Of a stretch of 5,315 bases of DNA, positions 1-4,924 are shown in pieces; the stretch's first letter is position 1, and each line of letters opens with the position of its first letter. This stretch comes from Pseudomonadota bacterium (GTDB lineage Bacteria > Pseudomonadota > Alphaproteobacteria > Rhizobiales > Beijerinckiaceae): the NCBI GenBank assembly GCA_021780015.1, contig JAJXZN010000133.1:3091-8405 (forward strand), in the 5' to 3' direction. The notes beneath the pieces were generated by a model that saw nothing but the letters and a program-made list of their open reading frames with translations, ran no database searches and was not told where the DNA came from. Made by a program: the position numbers and the translations under genes.

Positions 1-58
1 GCAGGTGACGCCGGATCTGCGCGCGCGCGTCGCCGCGGACATCGCGGGCAAGAGCTGA
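1..58 (+). CDS. aroE: Shikimate dehydrogenase, C-terminal end (partial)
   Basis: Only the last 18 codons are present, read from base 2 and ending with TGA at 56-58. The visible tail reads [18 protein letters not shown], which resembles the C-terminal tail of alphaproteobacterial AroE ('VTP-[ED]-LR...ADI'). AroE reduces 3-dehydroshikimate to shikimate with NADPH in the cytoplasm, in aromatic amino acid synthesis. Gene order supports the call, because aroE directly before coaE and dnaQ is a familiar arrangement in Rhizobiales. The stop codon shares its A with the coaE start (TGATG), which points to translational coupling. The catalytic part lies outside the window, so the assignment rests on a short tail plus context. 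Confidence 0.7.
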   Translation, partial: QVTPDLRARVAADIAGKS

Positions 59-666
59 TGTTCGTTCTCGGCCTCACCGGCTCGATCGGCATGGGAAAAT
101 CGACGACGGCAGCGATCTTTCGCGAGGCCGGCGTTGCGGTGCATGATTCCGACGCCGCGGTTCACGCGCTTTATCGCGGCGCGGCGGCACCGCTGGTCGA
201 GGCCGCCTTCCCCGGCACTGCGCGCGATGGCGCGATCGATCGGGCTCTGCTCGCGGCGCGGGTGATCCACGACCAAGCGGCGCTGATGCGGCTCGAGGCG
301 ATCGTGCATCCGCTGGTGCGCGCCGCGCGGGCGCAGTTTGTCGCCGAAGCACGCGCGGCCGGCGCCGATCTTGTTGTTCTCGACATTCCGCTGCTCTTCG
401 AGACGGGCTGCGAAAACGAGGTCGATGCGGTTCTCGTTGTTACCGCGCCGGAAGCCGTGCAAAAGGCGCGCATTACCGCGCGTCCGGGCATGACAGAGGA
501 CAAGCTCGCCGCCATAATCGCCAAGCAAATGCCTGACGCTGAAAAACGCCGCCGCGCCGATCTCATCCTTGATACGAGCCACGGCCACGACGCGGCCGCG
601 CGGCAGGTTCGCGCTCTCATCGGCGCGATCCGCGCCGGGCAGGTGAAAGCGCGCCATCATGCGTGA
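58..666 (+). CDS. coaE: Dephospho-CoA kinase
   Basis: This enzyme catalyses the last step of coenzyme A synthesis: ATP-dependent phosphorylation of the ribose 3'-OH of dephospho-CoA, in the cytoplasm. The 202-residue length is normal for the family. Residues 5-16 ([12 protein letters not shown]) form the Walker A loop with K14. The acidic pair D30/D32 in 'HDSD' fits the catalytic and substrate region, 'VHP' lies at 83-85, and 'LDIPLLFE' at 108-115 is the conserved strand and loop of the CoA-binding region. 'KQMP' at 156-159 matches the C-terminal family motif. The ATG start shares one base with the aroE stop and places the P-loop right at the N-terminus, as expected. No strong ribosome site precedes it, consistent with coupling to aroE. 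The 3' end overlaps dnaQ by 8 bases. Confidence 0.97.
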   Translation: MFVLGLTGSIGMGKSTTAAIFREAGVAVHDSDAAVHALYRGAAAPLVEAAFPGTARDGAIDRALLAARVIHDQAALMRLEAIVHPLVRAARAQFVAEARAAGADLVVLDIPLLFETGCENEVDAVLVVTAPEAVQKARITARPGMTEDKLAAIIAKQMPDAEKRRRADLILDTSHGHDAAARQVRALIGAIRAGQVKARHHA

Positions 667-1357
667 GATCGTTTTCGATACGGAGACGACCGGCCTCGAC
701 CCCACCGCGGGTCACAGGATCGTCGAAATCGGCTGCATCGAAATCCTCAATTCGATTCCGACCGGCCAGACCTTTCATTTCTATCTCGATCCCGAGCGTG
801 ACATGCCGGAGGAAGCCTTCCGGGTGCACGGAATTTCTGCGGAATTTTTGATCGGCAAGCCGAAGTTTGCCGAGATCGCCGAAAAATTTCTGATGTTCGT
901 CGGCGATGCTACGCTCGTTGCGCATAATGCCGAATTCGACCTGCGCTTCGTCAATGCGGAATTGGCAGCGCTCGGCCATACGCCGTTGGGACAAGAGCGC
1001 ATCATCGATACTTTGGCGCTCGCCCGCCGCCGCCATCCGGGCGCGCCGGCGAGCCTCGACGCGCTGTGCCAGCGCTATGGGATCGACGCGAGCCGCCGCA
1101 CCAAGCACGGCGCCTTGCTCGACGCCGAGCTGCTCGCGGAGGTCTATGCAGAACTGAGCGGCGGCCGCCAGGCGAGCCTATTGTTGCAGACGGCGGCGGT
1201 GAACGCACAGCGAGCCGCCGCCGTGCGGCCGACACGGCCGGCGCCGCTCGCCCCGCTCATCGTCGCAGCCGAATGGGCGGCGCACGCCGCGTTTGCCGCA
1301 ACGCTCGGCGACAAAGCACTCTGGCGACGCTATCTGCCGAAATCAGACGAAGCTTAG
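659..1357 (+). CDS. dnaQ: DNA polymerase III epsilon subunit (3'-5' proofreading exonuclease)
   Basis: Epsilon binds the polymerase alpha subunit in the replicase core and removes misincorporated nucleotides. The DEDDh exonuclease motifs are all present: Exo I 'FDTETTG' with D7 and E9, Exo II 'AHNAEFD' with D94, and Exo III '[10 protein letters not shown]' with H150 and D155. The exonuclease domain spans roughly residues 1-168. After it comes QASLLL at 171-176, in the position of the beta-clamp-binding motif of E. coli epsilon (QTSMAF). The Ala/Pro/Arg-rich linker and a C-terminal segment with 'LWRRYLP' (221-227) probably contact alpha; that last point is inference. At 232 residues it is close to the usual length. 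The ATG lies inside the end of coaE, with AGGTGA at about 641-646 as a possible ribosome site and coupling likely. The family also includes related exonucleases, but the length, C-terminal extension and locus favour true DnaQ. Confidence 0.95.
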   Translation: MREIVFDTETTGLDPTAGHRIVEIGCIEILNSIPTGQTFHFYLDPERDMPEEAFRVHGISAEFLIGKPKFAEIAEKFLMFVGDATLVAHNAEFDLRFVNAELAALGHTPLGQERIIDTLALARRRHPGAPASLDALCQRYGIDASRRTKHGALLDAELLAEVYAELSGGRQASLLLQTAAVNAQRAAAVRPTRPAPLAPLIVAAEWAAHAAFAATLGDKALWRRYLPKSDEA

Positions 1358-1373
1358 CGCGCGTTTTTCGGGA

Positions 1374-1850
1374 TCAGGCTTGCGCGGCCGGCGCTTGGGC
1401 CGTCTGGGCCATGCGCTGACGATAAAGGCCGGCGAAATCGATCGGGTCGATGTAGAGCGGCGGGAAGCCGCCATTGCGCACCGCCTCGGCGACGATCTGG
1501 CGCGCGAACGGGAACAGCAGGCGCGGACACTCGATCATCACCACCGGGTGGACGTCGCTCTGCGGGATGTTGAGCACGCGGAAGATGCCGGCATAGTTCA
1601 GTTCGAATTTGAACAGCGTGTCGGCCCCTTCGCCCGCCGACCCTTCGAGCAGCAGTTCGACTTCGTAATCGGCATCGGCGATCTGCCGGGCGTTGACGTT
1701 CACTTGAATGGCAATATTCGGCGGCTTGGTCTGCGGACCGAGCGAACGCGGCGCATTCGGATTCTCGAACGAAAAATCCTTCGTATATTGCACCAAGGCG
1801 TTAAGTGTGGGCGCTTCCGCCGCCGCACTGCCGCCGTTGCCCTCTGCCAT
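1374..1850 (-). CDS. secB: Protein-export chaperone SecB
   Basis: SecB is a cytoplasmic tetrameric chaperone that holds preproteins unfolded and passes them to SecA at the Sec translocon. The 158-residue protein shows the family core: 'YTKDFSFENPNAP' at 22-34, the strand 'IAIQVNVNARQI' at 46-57, 'YEVELLLEG' at 62-70, and the strongly conserved C-terminal block 'GIFRVLNIPQ' (88-97) through 'ECPRLLFPFARQIV' (107-120) to 'NGGFPPLYIDPIDFAGLY' (126-143). The Ala/Gly-rich N-terminal extension is typical of alphaproteobacterial SecB. I chose the ATG at 1850 over the in-frame TTG three bases earlier because the purine-rich stretch GAGGGAGAG lies 5-10 bases upstream of it. Its stop is 16 bases from that of the converging dnaQ. 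fxsA lies upstream on the same strand across a 63-base gap. Confidence 0.97.
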   Translation of the reverse strand: MAEGNGGSAAAEAPTLNALVQYTKDFSFENPNAPRSLGPQTKPPNIAIQVNVNARQIADADYEVELLLEGSAGEGADTLFKFELNYAGIFRVLNIPQSDVHPVVMIECPRLLFPFARQIVAEAVRNGGFPPLYIDPIDFAGLYRQRMAQTAQAPAAQA

Positions 1851-1878
1851 CAAAGCTCTCCCTCGAAATCGCGCCAGC

Positions 1879-1907
1879 GCCTAGCATGGATAGTCGCGGC
1901 GAACAAG
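1879..1907 (-). promoter_or_regulatory. Possible secB promoter
   Basis: On the minus strand CTTGTT (1907-1902) and CTAGGC (1884-1879) are separated by exactly 17 bases. The pair partly resembles the alphaproteobacterial housekeeping pattern CTTGAC-N17-CTATAT; the -35 is the better half. A start near 1872 would give a leader of roughly 22 bases that contains the secB ribosome site. It lies between the fxsA stop and the secB start, so secB could be transcribed independently of fxsA. This was found by eye and the -10 match is weak. Confidence 0.3.
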
Positions 1908-1913
1908 CGAGGC

Positions 1914-2339
1914 TCAGCGCGGATCGGGCCTGTCGACGCGGTGCCAATCCTGCGGCGTCAGATCGATGACGTGAGGATCGCGCGGCGTCGGCGCCATTTC
2001 CTGATGCCGCCAGGCAGGCAGGAGCAGCGCCAGCCCGACGCAATCGGAGAGAAAGCCGGGGATGACCAAAAGCGTCGCGCCAAGCGCGGCCAGTGCGCCG
2101 CTGCGCAAGGCCACAGGCGAGAGCCGCAAAATGTGATTGGGATTCTCAAAGGCTGCGCGAAGCAGGCTCCGTGCCTGGCCGCCGAGCCGCCGCAACAGGA
2201 CGAGGCCAAGCAGGCTGAACAATAAGGTGAGGAAGATAGCGCCAGCGAGGCCGATCGCGCCGGCAACGAGGCCGAACACCGACAGCTCCGCCAATATCCA
2301 AAGGCAGGCGCTCAAAAAGAAGGCGGCGAGATAGGGCAT
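1914..2339 (-). CDS. fxsA: FxsA family cytoplasmic membrane protein
   Basis: FxsA proteins are small inner-membrane proteins. E. coli FxsA was named because its overproduction relieves F-plasmid exclusion of phage T7; its normal biochemical role is not known. This 141-residue protein has the family layout: hydrophobic segments at about 4-19 and 22-49, a polar loop with 'RRLGGQARSLLRAAF' (50-64), a third hydrophobic stretch at about 80-109 containing 'LVIPGFLSD' (91-99), and a short charged tail with 'HVIDLTPQDW' (123-132). The IPGFLSD motif is the most diagnostic part. The ATG is preceded by GGGACAGGA, a weak and closely spaced ribosome site. It is divergent from the Tim44-like gene and upstream of secB on the same strand, an arrangement I recall from other Rhizobiales. 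Confidence 0.88.
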   Translation of the reverse strand: MPYLAAFFLSACLWILAELSVFGLVAGAIGLAGAIFLTLLFSLLGLVLLRRLGGQARSLLRAAFENPNHILRLSPVALRSGALAALGATLLVIPGFLSDCVGLALLLPAWRHQEMAPTPRDPHVIDLTPQDWHRVDRPDPR

Positions 2340-2484
2340 GGTCCTGTCCCAGAAAACACAAAGTCTGTCGGTAATCTTCAGTTTATGAATTTTCCCGACC
2401 GGACGCCATATATAGGCATCCTATGCGGAAAATCCGCCTTAAGCCCGAGCCCAAATCAGAGCCAGAGCCCAAATCAGAGCCTCA
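2340..2484. promoter_or_regulatory. Divergent intergenic region between fxsA and the Tim44-like gene
   Basis: This 145-base region must carry the start signals for fxsA (leftward) and the Tim44-like gene (rightward). It is AT-richer than its surroundings in its left half. An AT-rich TATATA core lies at 2409-2414, and on the minus strand it reads CTATAT (2415-2410), a good -10-like hexamer, but no convincing -35 lies at the right distance on either strand. Two small perfect palindromes follow: ATAGG-CAT-CCTAT at 2412-2424 and GCGGA-AAA-TCCGC at 2425-2437. Both could be operator half-sites or RNA hairpins. The exact promoters cannot be fixed by eye. Confidence 0.4.
2447..2482 (+). repeat. 18-bp tandem duplication in the Tim44-like gene leader
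   Basis: The unit GAGCCCAAATCAGAGCCA (2447-2464) is followed immediately by a second copy at 2465-2482 that differs only in its last base (T for A). The array ends two bases before the ATG at 2485, so it occupies the ribosome-binding region. Neither copy contains a strong anti-16S match; the best is AGAG, 5 bases from the first ATG. The bases just left of the array (AAGCCC) resemble part of a further unit. Confidence 0.9.
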
Positions 2485-3195
2485 ATGATGCAGGATCCCT
2501 TCGACGCCTCGACGATCATTTTCGCGCTTCTCGCGATCTTCGTGCTCTGGAAGCTGCGCTCGGTTCTCGGCACCCGCAGCGGCGCGGAAAAGCCGCCGGC
2601 GCAGAATTCCTTCTTCAAGACGAGCACCGCGACCAATGACAATAAGGTCGTGTCCCTGCCCGGCGCCGCCCCGCCACCGGCCGCCCCTGCCGGGGCACCG
2701 GCCGATCCGCGCCGTTGGCAGGCCTATGCGGAACCTGGCACCCGCGTTGCCAATGGGCTTGACGCCATCGTGGCCTCCGACCCGGGCTTCGATCTCGATT
2801 CATTCATCGCCGGCGCCAAGAGCGCCTATGAGATGATCGTTACCGCTTTCGCGACCGGCGACCGCGAGCTTCTTGCCCGCCTGCTCGACAAAGAGGTTTA
2901 CGACAGTTTCGTCGCCGCCATCGAGGCGCGCGCCAATCGCGGCGAATCGCTGATGACCAAAGTCGTATCGATCGACAAGACCGGGGTTTTCGATGCCGGC
3001 GTCCGCGACGGCATGCTGCAAGTCACCCTACGCTTTATGACGACCCTCATCTCCGCGACGCACGATAAAGACGGCAAGCTGATCGACGGCGATCCGGAAA
3101 AGACGGTGAGCATGGTCGATCTTTGGACCTTCGCCCGCGCCGCCGGGGCGCGCGATCCAAACTGGAAACTCGTCGCGACGCAGACGGGCCATTGA
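2485..3195 (+). CDS. Tim44/TimA-like inner-membrane-anchored protein
   Basis: The 236-residue protein has a single N-terminal membrane segment at about 10-24 (STIIFALLAIFVLWK), a basic stretch, a Pro/Ala-rich linker at about 59-75, and a C-terminal Tim44-like domain at about 95-233. Domain hallmarks are the 'FIAGAKSAYEMIVTAFATGD' region (107-126), the 'LLDKEVYDSF' helix (133-142), and the end strands with 'VDLWTFAR' (211-218) and 'NWKLVATQ' (226-233). Bacterial Tim44-domain proteins such as Caulobacter TimA are related to mitochondrial Tim44 but lack its import-motor role; their function in membrane protein biogenesis is only partly understood. The frame is open back to a stop at 2440 with no earlier start codon, so translation begins at 2485 or at the adjacent ATG at 2488. 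There is no clear ribosome site. It is divergent from fxsA. Confidence 0.9.
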   Translation: MMQDPFDASTIIFALLAIFVLWKLRSVLGTRSGAEKPPAQNSFFKTSTATNDNKVVSLPGAAPPPAAPAGAPADPRRWQAYAEPGTRVANGLDAIVASDPGFDLDSFIAGAKSAYEMIVTAFATGDRELLARLLDKEVYDSFVAAIEARANRGESLMTKVVSIDKTGVFDAGVRDGMLQVTLRFMTTLISATHDKDGKLIDGDPEKTVSMVDLWTFARAAGARDPNWKLVATQTGH

Positions 3196-3204
3196 GGCGC
3201 GGCC

Positions 3205-3226
3205 CCGAAAGGCGCTAGCTTTTCGG
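3205..3226 (+). other. Hairpin after the Tim44-like gene
   Basis: CCGAAAGGC (3205-3213) can pair with GCTTTTCGG (3218-3226) around a four-base loop GCTA. This gives nine pairs, one of them G-T. It begins 10 bases after the stop codon. No T-run follows the stem; the only Ts lie inside the 3' arm, so it is a poor intrinsic terminator. It may instead act as an mRNA 3'-end stabiliser or processing site within an operon. Confidence 0.4.
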
Positions 3227-3237
3227 CAAGGACCGCG

Positions 3238-3285
3238 ATGAGCCAGAAAACCATCACCGACGACGCGTGCCAGGGGGCGGCATGA
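3238..3285 (+). CDS. Possible 15-codon leader peptide or gene remnant upstream of smr
   Basis: The frame reads MSQKTITDDACQGAA and stops at TGA 3283-3285. It has a good ribosome site, AAGGAC at 3228-3233, four bases before the ATG. Its stop overlaps the ATG of the next gene as ATGA, a classic coupling arrangement. The peptide resembles nothing I recognise. It could be a leader that delivers ribosomes to the Smr gene, or the fused ends of a deleted gene (in many Rhizobiales I recall an mltA gene between the Tim44 and Smr genes). It is also short enough to be chance. Confidence 0.3.
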   Translation: MSQKTITDDACQGAA

Positions 3286-3851
3286 GCGAGGGAAGCCGGG
3301 AAACCCTGCGCCCGCTCTCCGATGAGGAGGTCAGCCTCTGGCTGACGGTAACGCGCAGCATCACGCCCCGGCCTGGCGCGTCTGCGCCCGAGGCGCCGCG
3401 TCCAAAACCGGCAAAACCCGCCAAGATCGTCGCGCCGGCCGCGTCGGCGCCGGCTCAGCCCTTAAAGCCCGCGCCGCGTCCGGGGATGCCGGGCCTTGCG
3501 CCGCTCGAGCGCCGCGCCCGGCAAAAGCTCGCCCGCGGCCATATGGCGGTCGACGCGGCGCTCGATCTGCATGGCCTGCGCCAGCACGAGGCGCATCCGG
3601 CCCTGCATGGTTTTCTTGTCCGGGCCCAGCTTCAGGGGGCCAAGATCGTGCTCGTCGTCACCGGCAAGGGAGAGGGCCGCGCCGCCGACGGGTTCGAGCC
3701 GGGCGGCGTGCTGCGGCGCAGCGTACCGATCTGGCTCCGGGCACCGGAATGGCGGCATCTCGTCGTCGGCTTCGAGGAGGCGGCGCGCCCGCATGGCGGC
3801 GCCGGGGCCCTCTATATCCGCATTCGCCGGCGCGCCGGAGCGCAGTCCTGA
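3282..3851 (+). CDS. Smr-domain (MutS2 C-terminal-like) protein
   Basis: The 189-residue protein has an N-terminal helix 'LSDEEVSLWLTVTRSITP' (12-29), a Pro/Ala/Lys-rich low-complexity linker at about 30-72, and a C-terminal Smr domain at about 92-183. Domain motifs are 'LDLHGL' (94-99), 'VLVVTGKG' (123-130), 'GGVLRRSVPIWL' (141-152), and 'PHGGAGALYIRIRR' (170-183), the HGG-G-ALY signature before the last strand. Stand-alone Smr proteins have nicking-endonuclease or nucleic-acid-binding activity in several bacteria; the role of this short alphaproteobacterial type is not established. I chose the ATG at 3282, preceded by AGGGGG four bases upstream and overlapping the stop of a 15-codon frame, over the in-frame GTG at 3267. 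The stop shares one base with the next start (TGATG). Confidence 0.92.
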   Translation: MSEGSRETLRPLSDEEVSLWLTVTRSITPRPGASAPEAPRPKPAKPAKIVAPAASAPAQPLKPAPRPGMPGLAPLERRARQKLARGHMAVDAALDLHGLRQHEAHPALHGFLVRAQLQGAKIVLVVTGKGEGRAADGFEPGGVLRRSVPIWLRAPEWRHLVVGFEEAARPHGGAGALYIRIRRRAGAQS

Positions 3852-4261
3852 TGCCGCCCGATTGGGCTGCCCTGGCGCCGCCGACCCTCGCCGCGTTCGA
3901 GGCGCTGGCCGAGGCAGCCTATGCGCGGCTGCCGAACGATTTCCGCGTCCTCTGCCAAGGGCTTGTCATCCAAGTCGAGGATTTCGCGACCGACGACGTG
4001 CTCAGCCAGATGGGCTGCGAGAGCGAATTCGACCTGCTCGGGCTTTTCACCGGCCGCGGCCTCGCGCAAGGTGGAGCACAGGCCTTTACCGGACAGATGC
4101 CGAACATGGTCTGGCTTTACCGCCGCCCGATCCTCGATTATTGGGCCGAACACGAGGACACGCTCGGCGACGTCATCGCCCATGTCCTGGTGCATGAGAT
4201 CGGCCATCATTTCGGCCTCTCCGACGCCGATATGGCGGCGGTCGAGGCGGCGGCGGATTAG
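3851..4261 (+). CDS. Minimal zinc metalloprotease-like protein (MMP-like domain)
   Basis: The 136-residue protein is almost wholly one small zincin-like domain. The zinc motif is 'HVLVHEIGHHFGLSD' at 111-125: HExxH with H115, E116 and H119, followed by G122 and D125 (HExxHxxGxxD), where D125 is a candidate third ligand. Upstream hallmarks are 'LVIQVEDFATDDVL' (38-51), 'DLLGLFTG' (61-68) and 'VWLYRRPILDYW' (87-98), the pattern of the MMP-like family of predicted Zn-dependent proteases. No signal peptide is evident, so it is probably cytoplasmic. Substrates are unknown and catalysis has little support in this family. The ATG overlaps the Smr-gene stop by one base and has GGAG ten bases upstream, which argues against a start 34 codons earlier inside smr. 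A 24-base gap separates it from the next gene. Confidence 0.9.
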   Translation: MPPDWAALAPPTLAAFEALAEAAYARLPNDFRVLCQGLVIQVEDFATDDVLSQMGCESEFDLLGLFTGRGLAQGGAQAFTGQMPNMVWLYRRPILDYWAEHEDTLGDVIAHVLVHEIGHHFGLSDADMAAVEAAAD

Positions 4262-4285
4262 CCGCCAGGCCGCGGAGCGATGGTG

Positions 4286-4924
4286 ATGTTTGCAACGATA
4301 GCCTCCGTCGTCTCGGCCTGCGTCGCGGCCTGCGGCCTGTTCTTCGCTTGGCGGCAGTCGCGTGAATCGGCTTTGCGCCGTGCCGACGTCCTGAACTGGG
4401 CGGAGCAGGCGATCGACGCCCTGCAGAGCCTGTTGCTCATCTGCGTCCTGGATGACGGCGAGTTGGACCCGGCCGTCGAGAAGGCGAAGCTCATCGAGAT
4501 CATGTTCGCGACCTCGACCTTGACCGAGCGCGGCCGGCTCTTCTTCAAGAACGAGATCCGCGGTGACGGCCACGGTCAGGATAAGGAGAGGGCCTATCAG
4601 GGCTATCGGCCGAAAATCCTTGATCAGCTCGTCGTCGCCCACCAAATCGCCAGGCAATGGTCGCAAGCCAACGCCGAGGACCGGAAAATCATGCTGATCC
4701 TGGCCGAGGACGCGGCGCGCACCTTCGTTTCCCTGGCGCAGCAGGAGGTCGGCCGCAGCAAGACCGCCAGCGCCATCACCAAACGGGCCGGCGACGGCCG
4801 CGACCTTGACGAATTGGTCAAGGAGTTCAATAGAGCACGGCTAGAACAAGGTTCGAGCTTCGCCCGCGCCCGCGCCGAAGCTGCCGTGGTGGTTGTGGCC
4901 ACCCGATCCGGAGCATCCTCCTAA
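4286..4924 (+). CDS. Unrecognised protein with one N-terminal membrane segment
   Basis: I do not recognise a named family. The 212-residue protein begins with a hydrophobic segment at about 3-22 ([20 protein letters not shown]). A basic, helical stretch '[28 protein letters not shown]' (23-50) follows, so the rest is probably cytoplasmic and anchored to the inner membrane. Further on, '[12 protein letters not shown]' (79-90) and '[19 protein letters not shown]' (103-121) have the look of a conserved motif pair, and the remainder is charged and helical. I chose the ATG at 4286 because GGAG (4274-4277) lies 8 bases upstream; the ATG at 4280 would be only 2 bases from it. The stop TAA shares a base with the leuD start (TAATG), so translation is probably coupled to leuD. 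That link is surprising for a membrane protein and may only reflect insertion into the operon. Confidence 0.75.
   Translation: MFATIASVVSACVAACGLFFAWRQSRESALRRADVLNWAEQAIDALQSLLLICVLDDGELDPAVEKAKLIEIMFATSTLTERGRLFFKNEIRGDGHGQDKERAYQGYRPKILDQLVVAHQIARQWSQANAEDRKIMLILAEDAARTFVSLAQQEVGRSKTASAITKRAGDGRDLDELVKEFNRARLEQGSSFARARAEAAVVVVATRSGASS

Noticed and set aside
171..1108. Open frames on the - strand opposite coaE and dnaQ.
   Set aside because: coaE and dnaQ have complete catalytic motifs on the + strand; the complement frames are Arg/Ala/Ser-rich shadows.
1293..2225. A 310-codon open frame on the + strand across the secB-fxsA region.
   Set aside because: It is antisense to secB and fxsA, both recognised with family motifs on the minus strand. 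Its translation is rich in Arg, Gln and His with no domain pattern, as expected of the complement of GC-rich coding DNA.
2447..2482. The tandem 18-bp repeat as the edge of a CRISPR array.
   Set aside because: The copies are directly adjacent with no spacer, too short, and only two in number.
2385..2639. An 84-codon + strand frame starting in the divergent region and running into the Tim44-like gene.
   Set aside because: It overlaps the well-supported Tim44-like frame in another phase, lacks a ribosome site, and has no recognisable sequence beyond the translated tandem repeat.
3267..3281. GTG at 3267 as the start of the Smr-domain protein, adding five residues.
   Set aside because: The ATG at 3282 has AGGGGG four bases upstream and an ATGA overlap with the preceding short frame; the GTG has no ribosome site.
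3749..3850. An upstream in-frame ATG at 3749 for the metalloprotease, adding 34 residues.
   Set aside because: The extension lies wholly inside the conserved Smr domain and is Arg-rich junk, while the ATG at 3851 has GGAG ten bases upstream and the usual TGATG junction.
3812..4666. A 284-codon open frame on the - strand opposite the metalloprotease and the unknown gene.
   Set aside because: The + strand carries the clear HEIGHHFGLSD metalloprotease and coupled gene starts. The antisense frame has no recognisable motif and no convincing ribosome site context.
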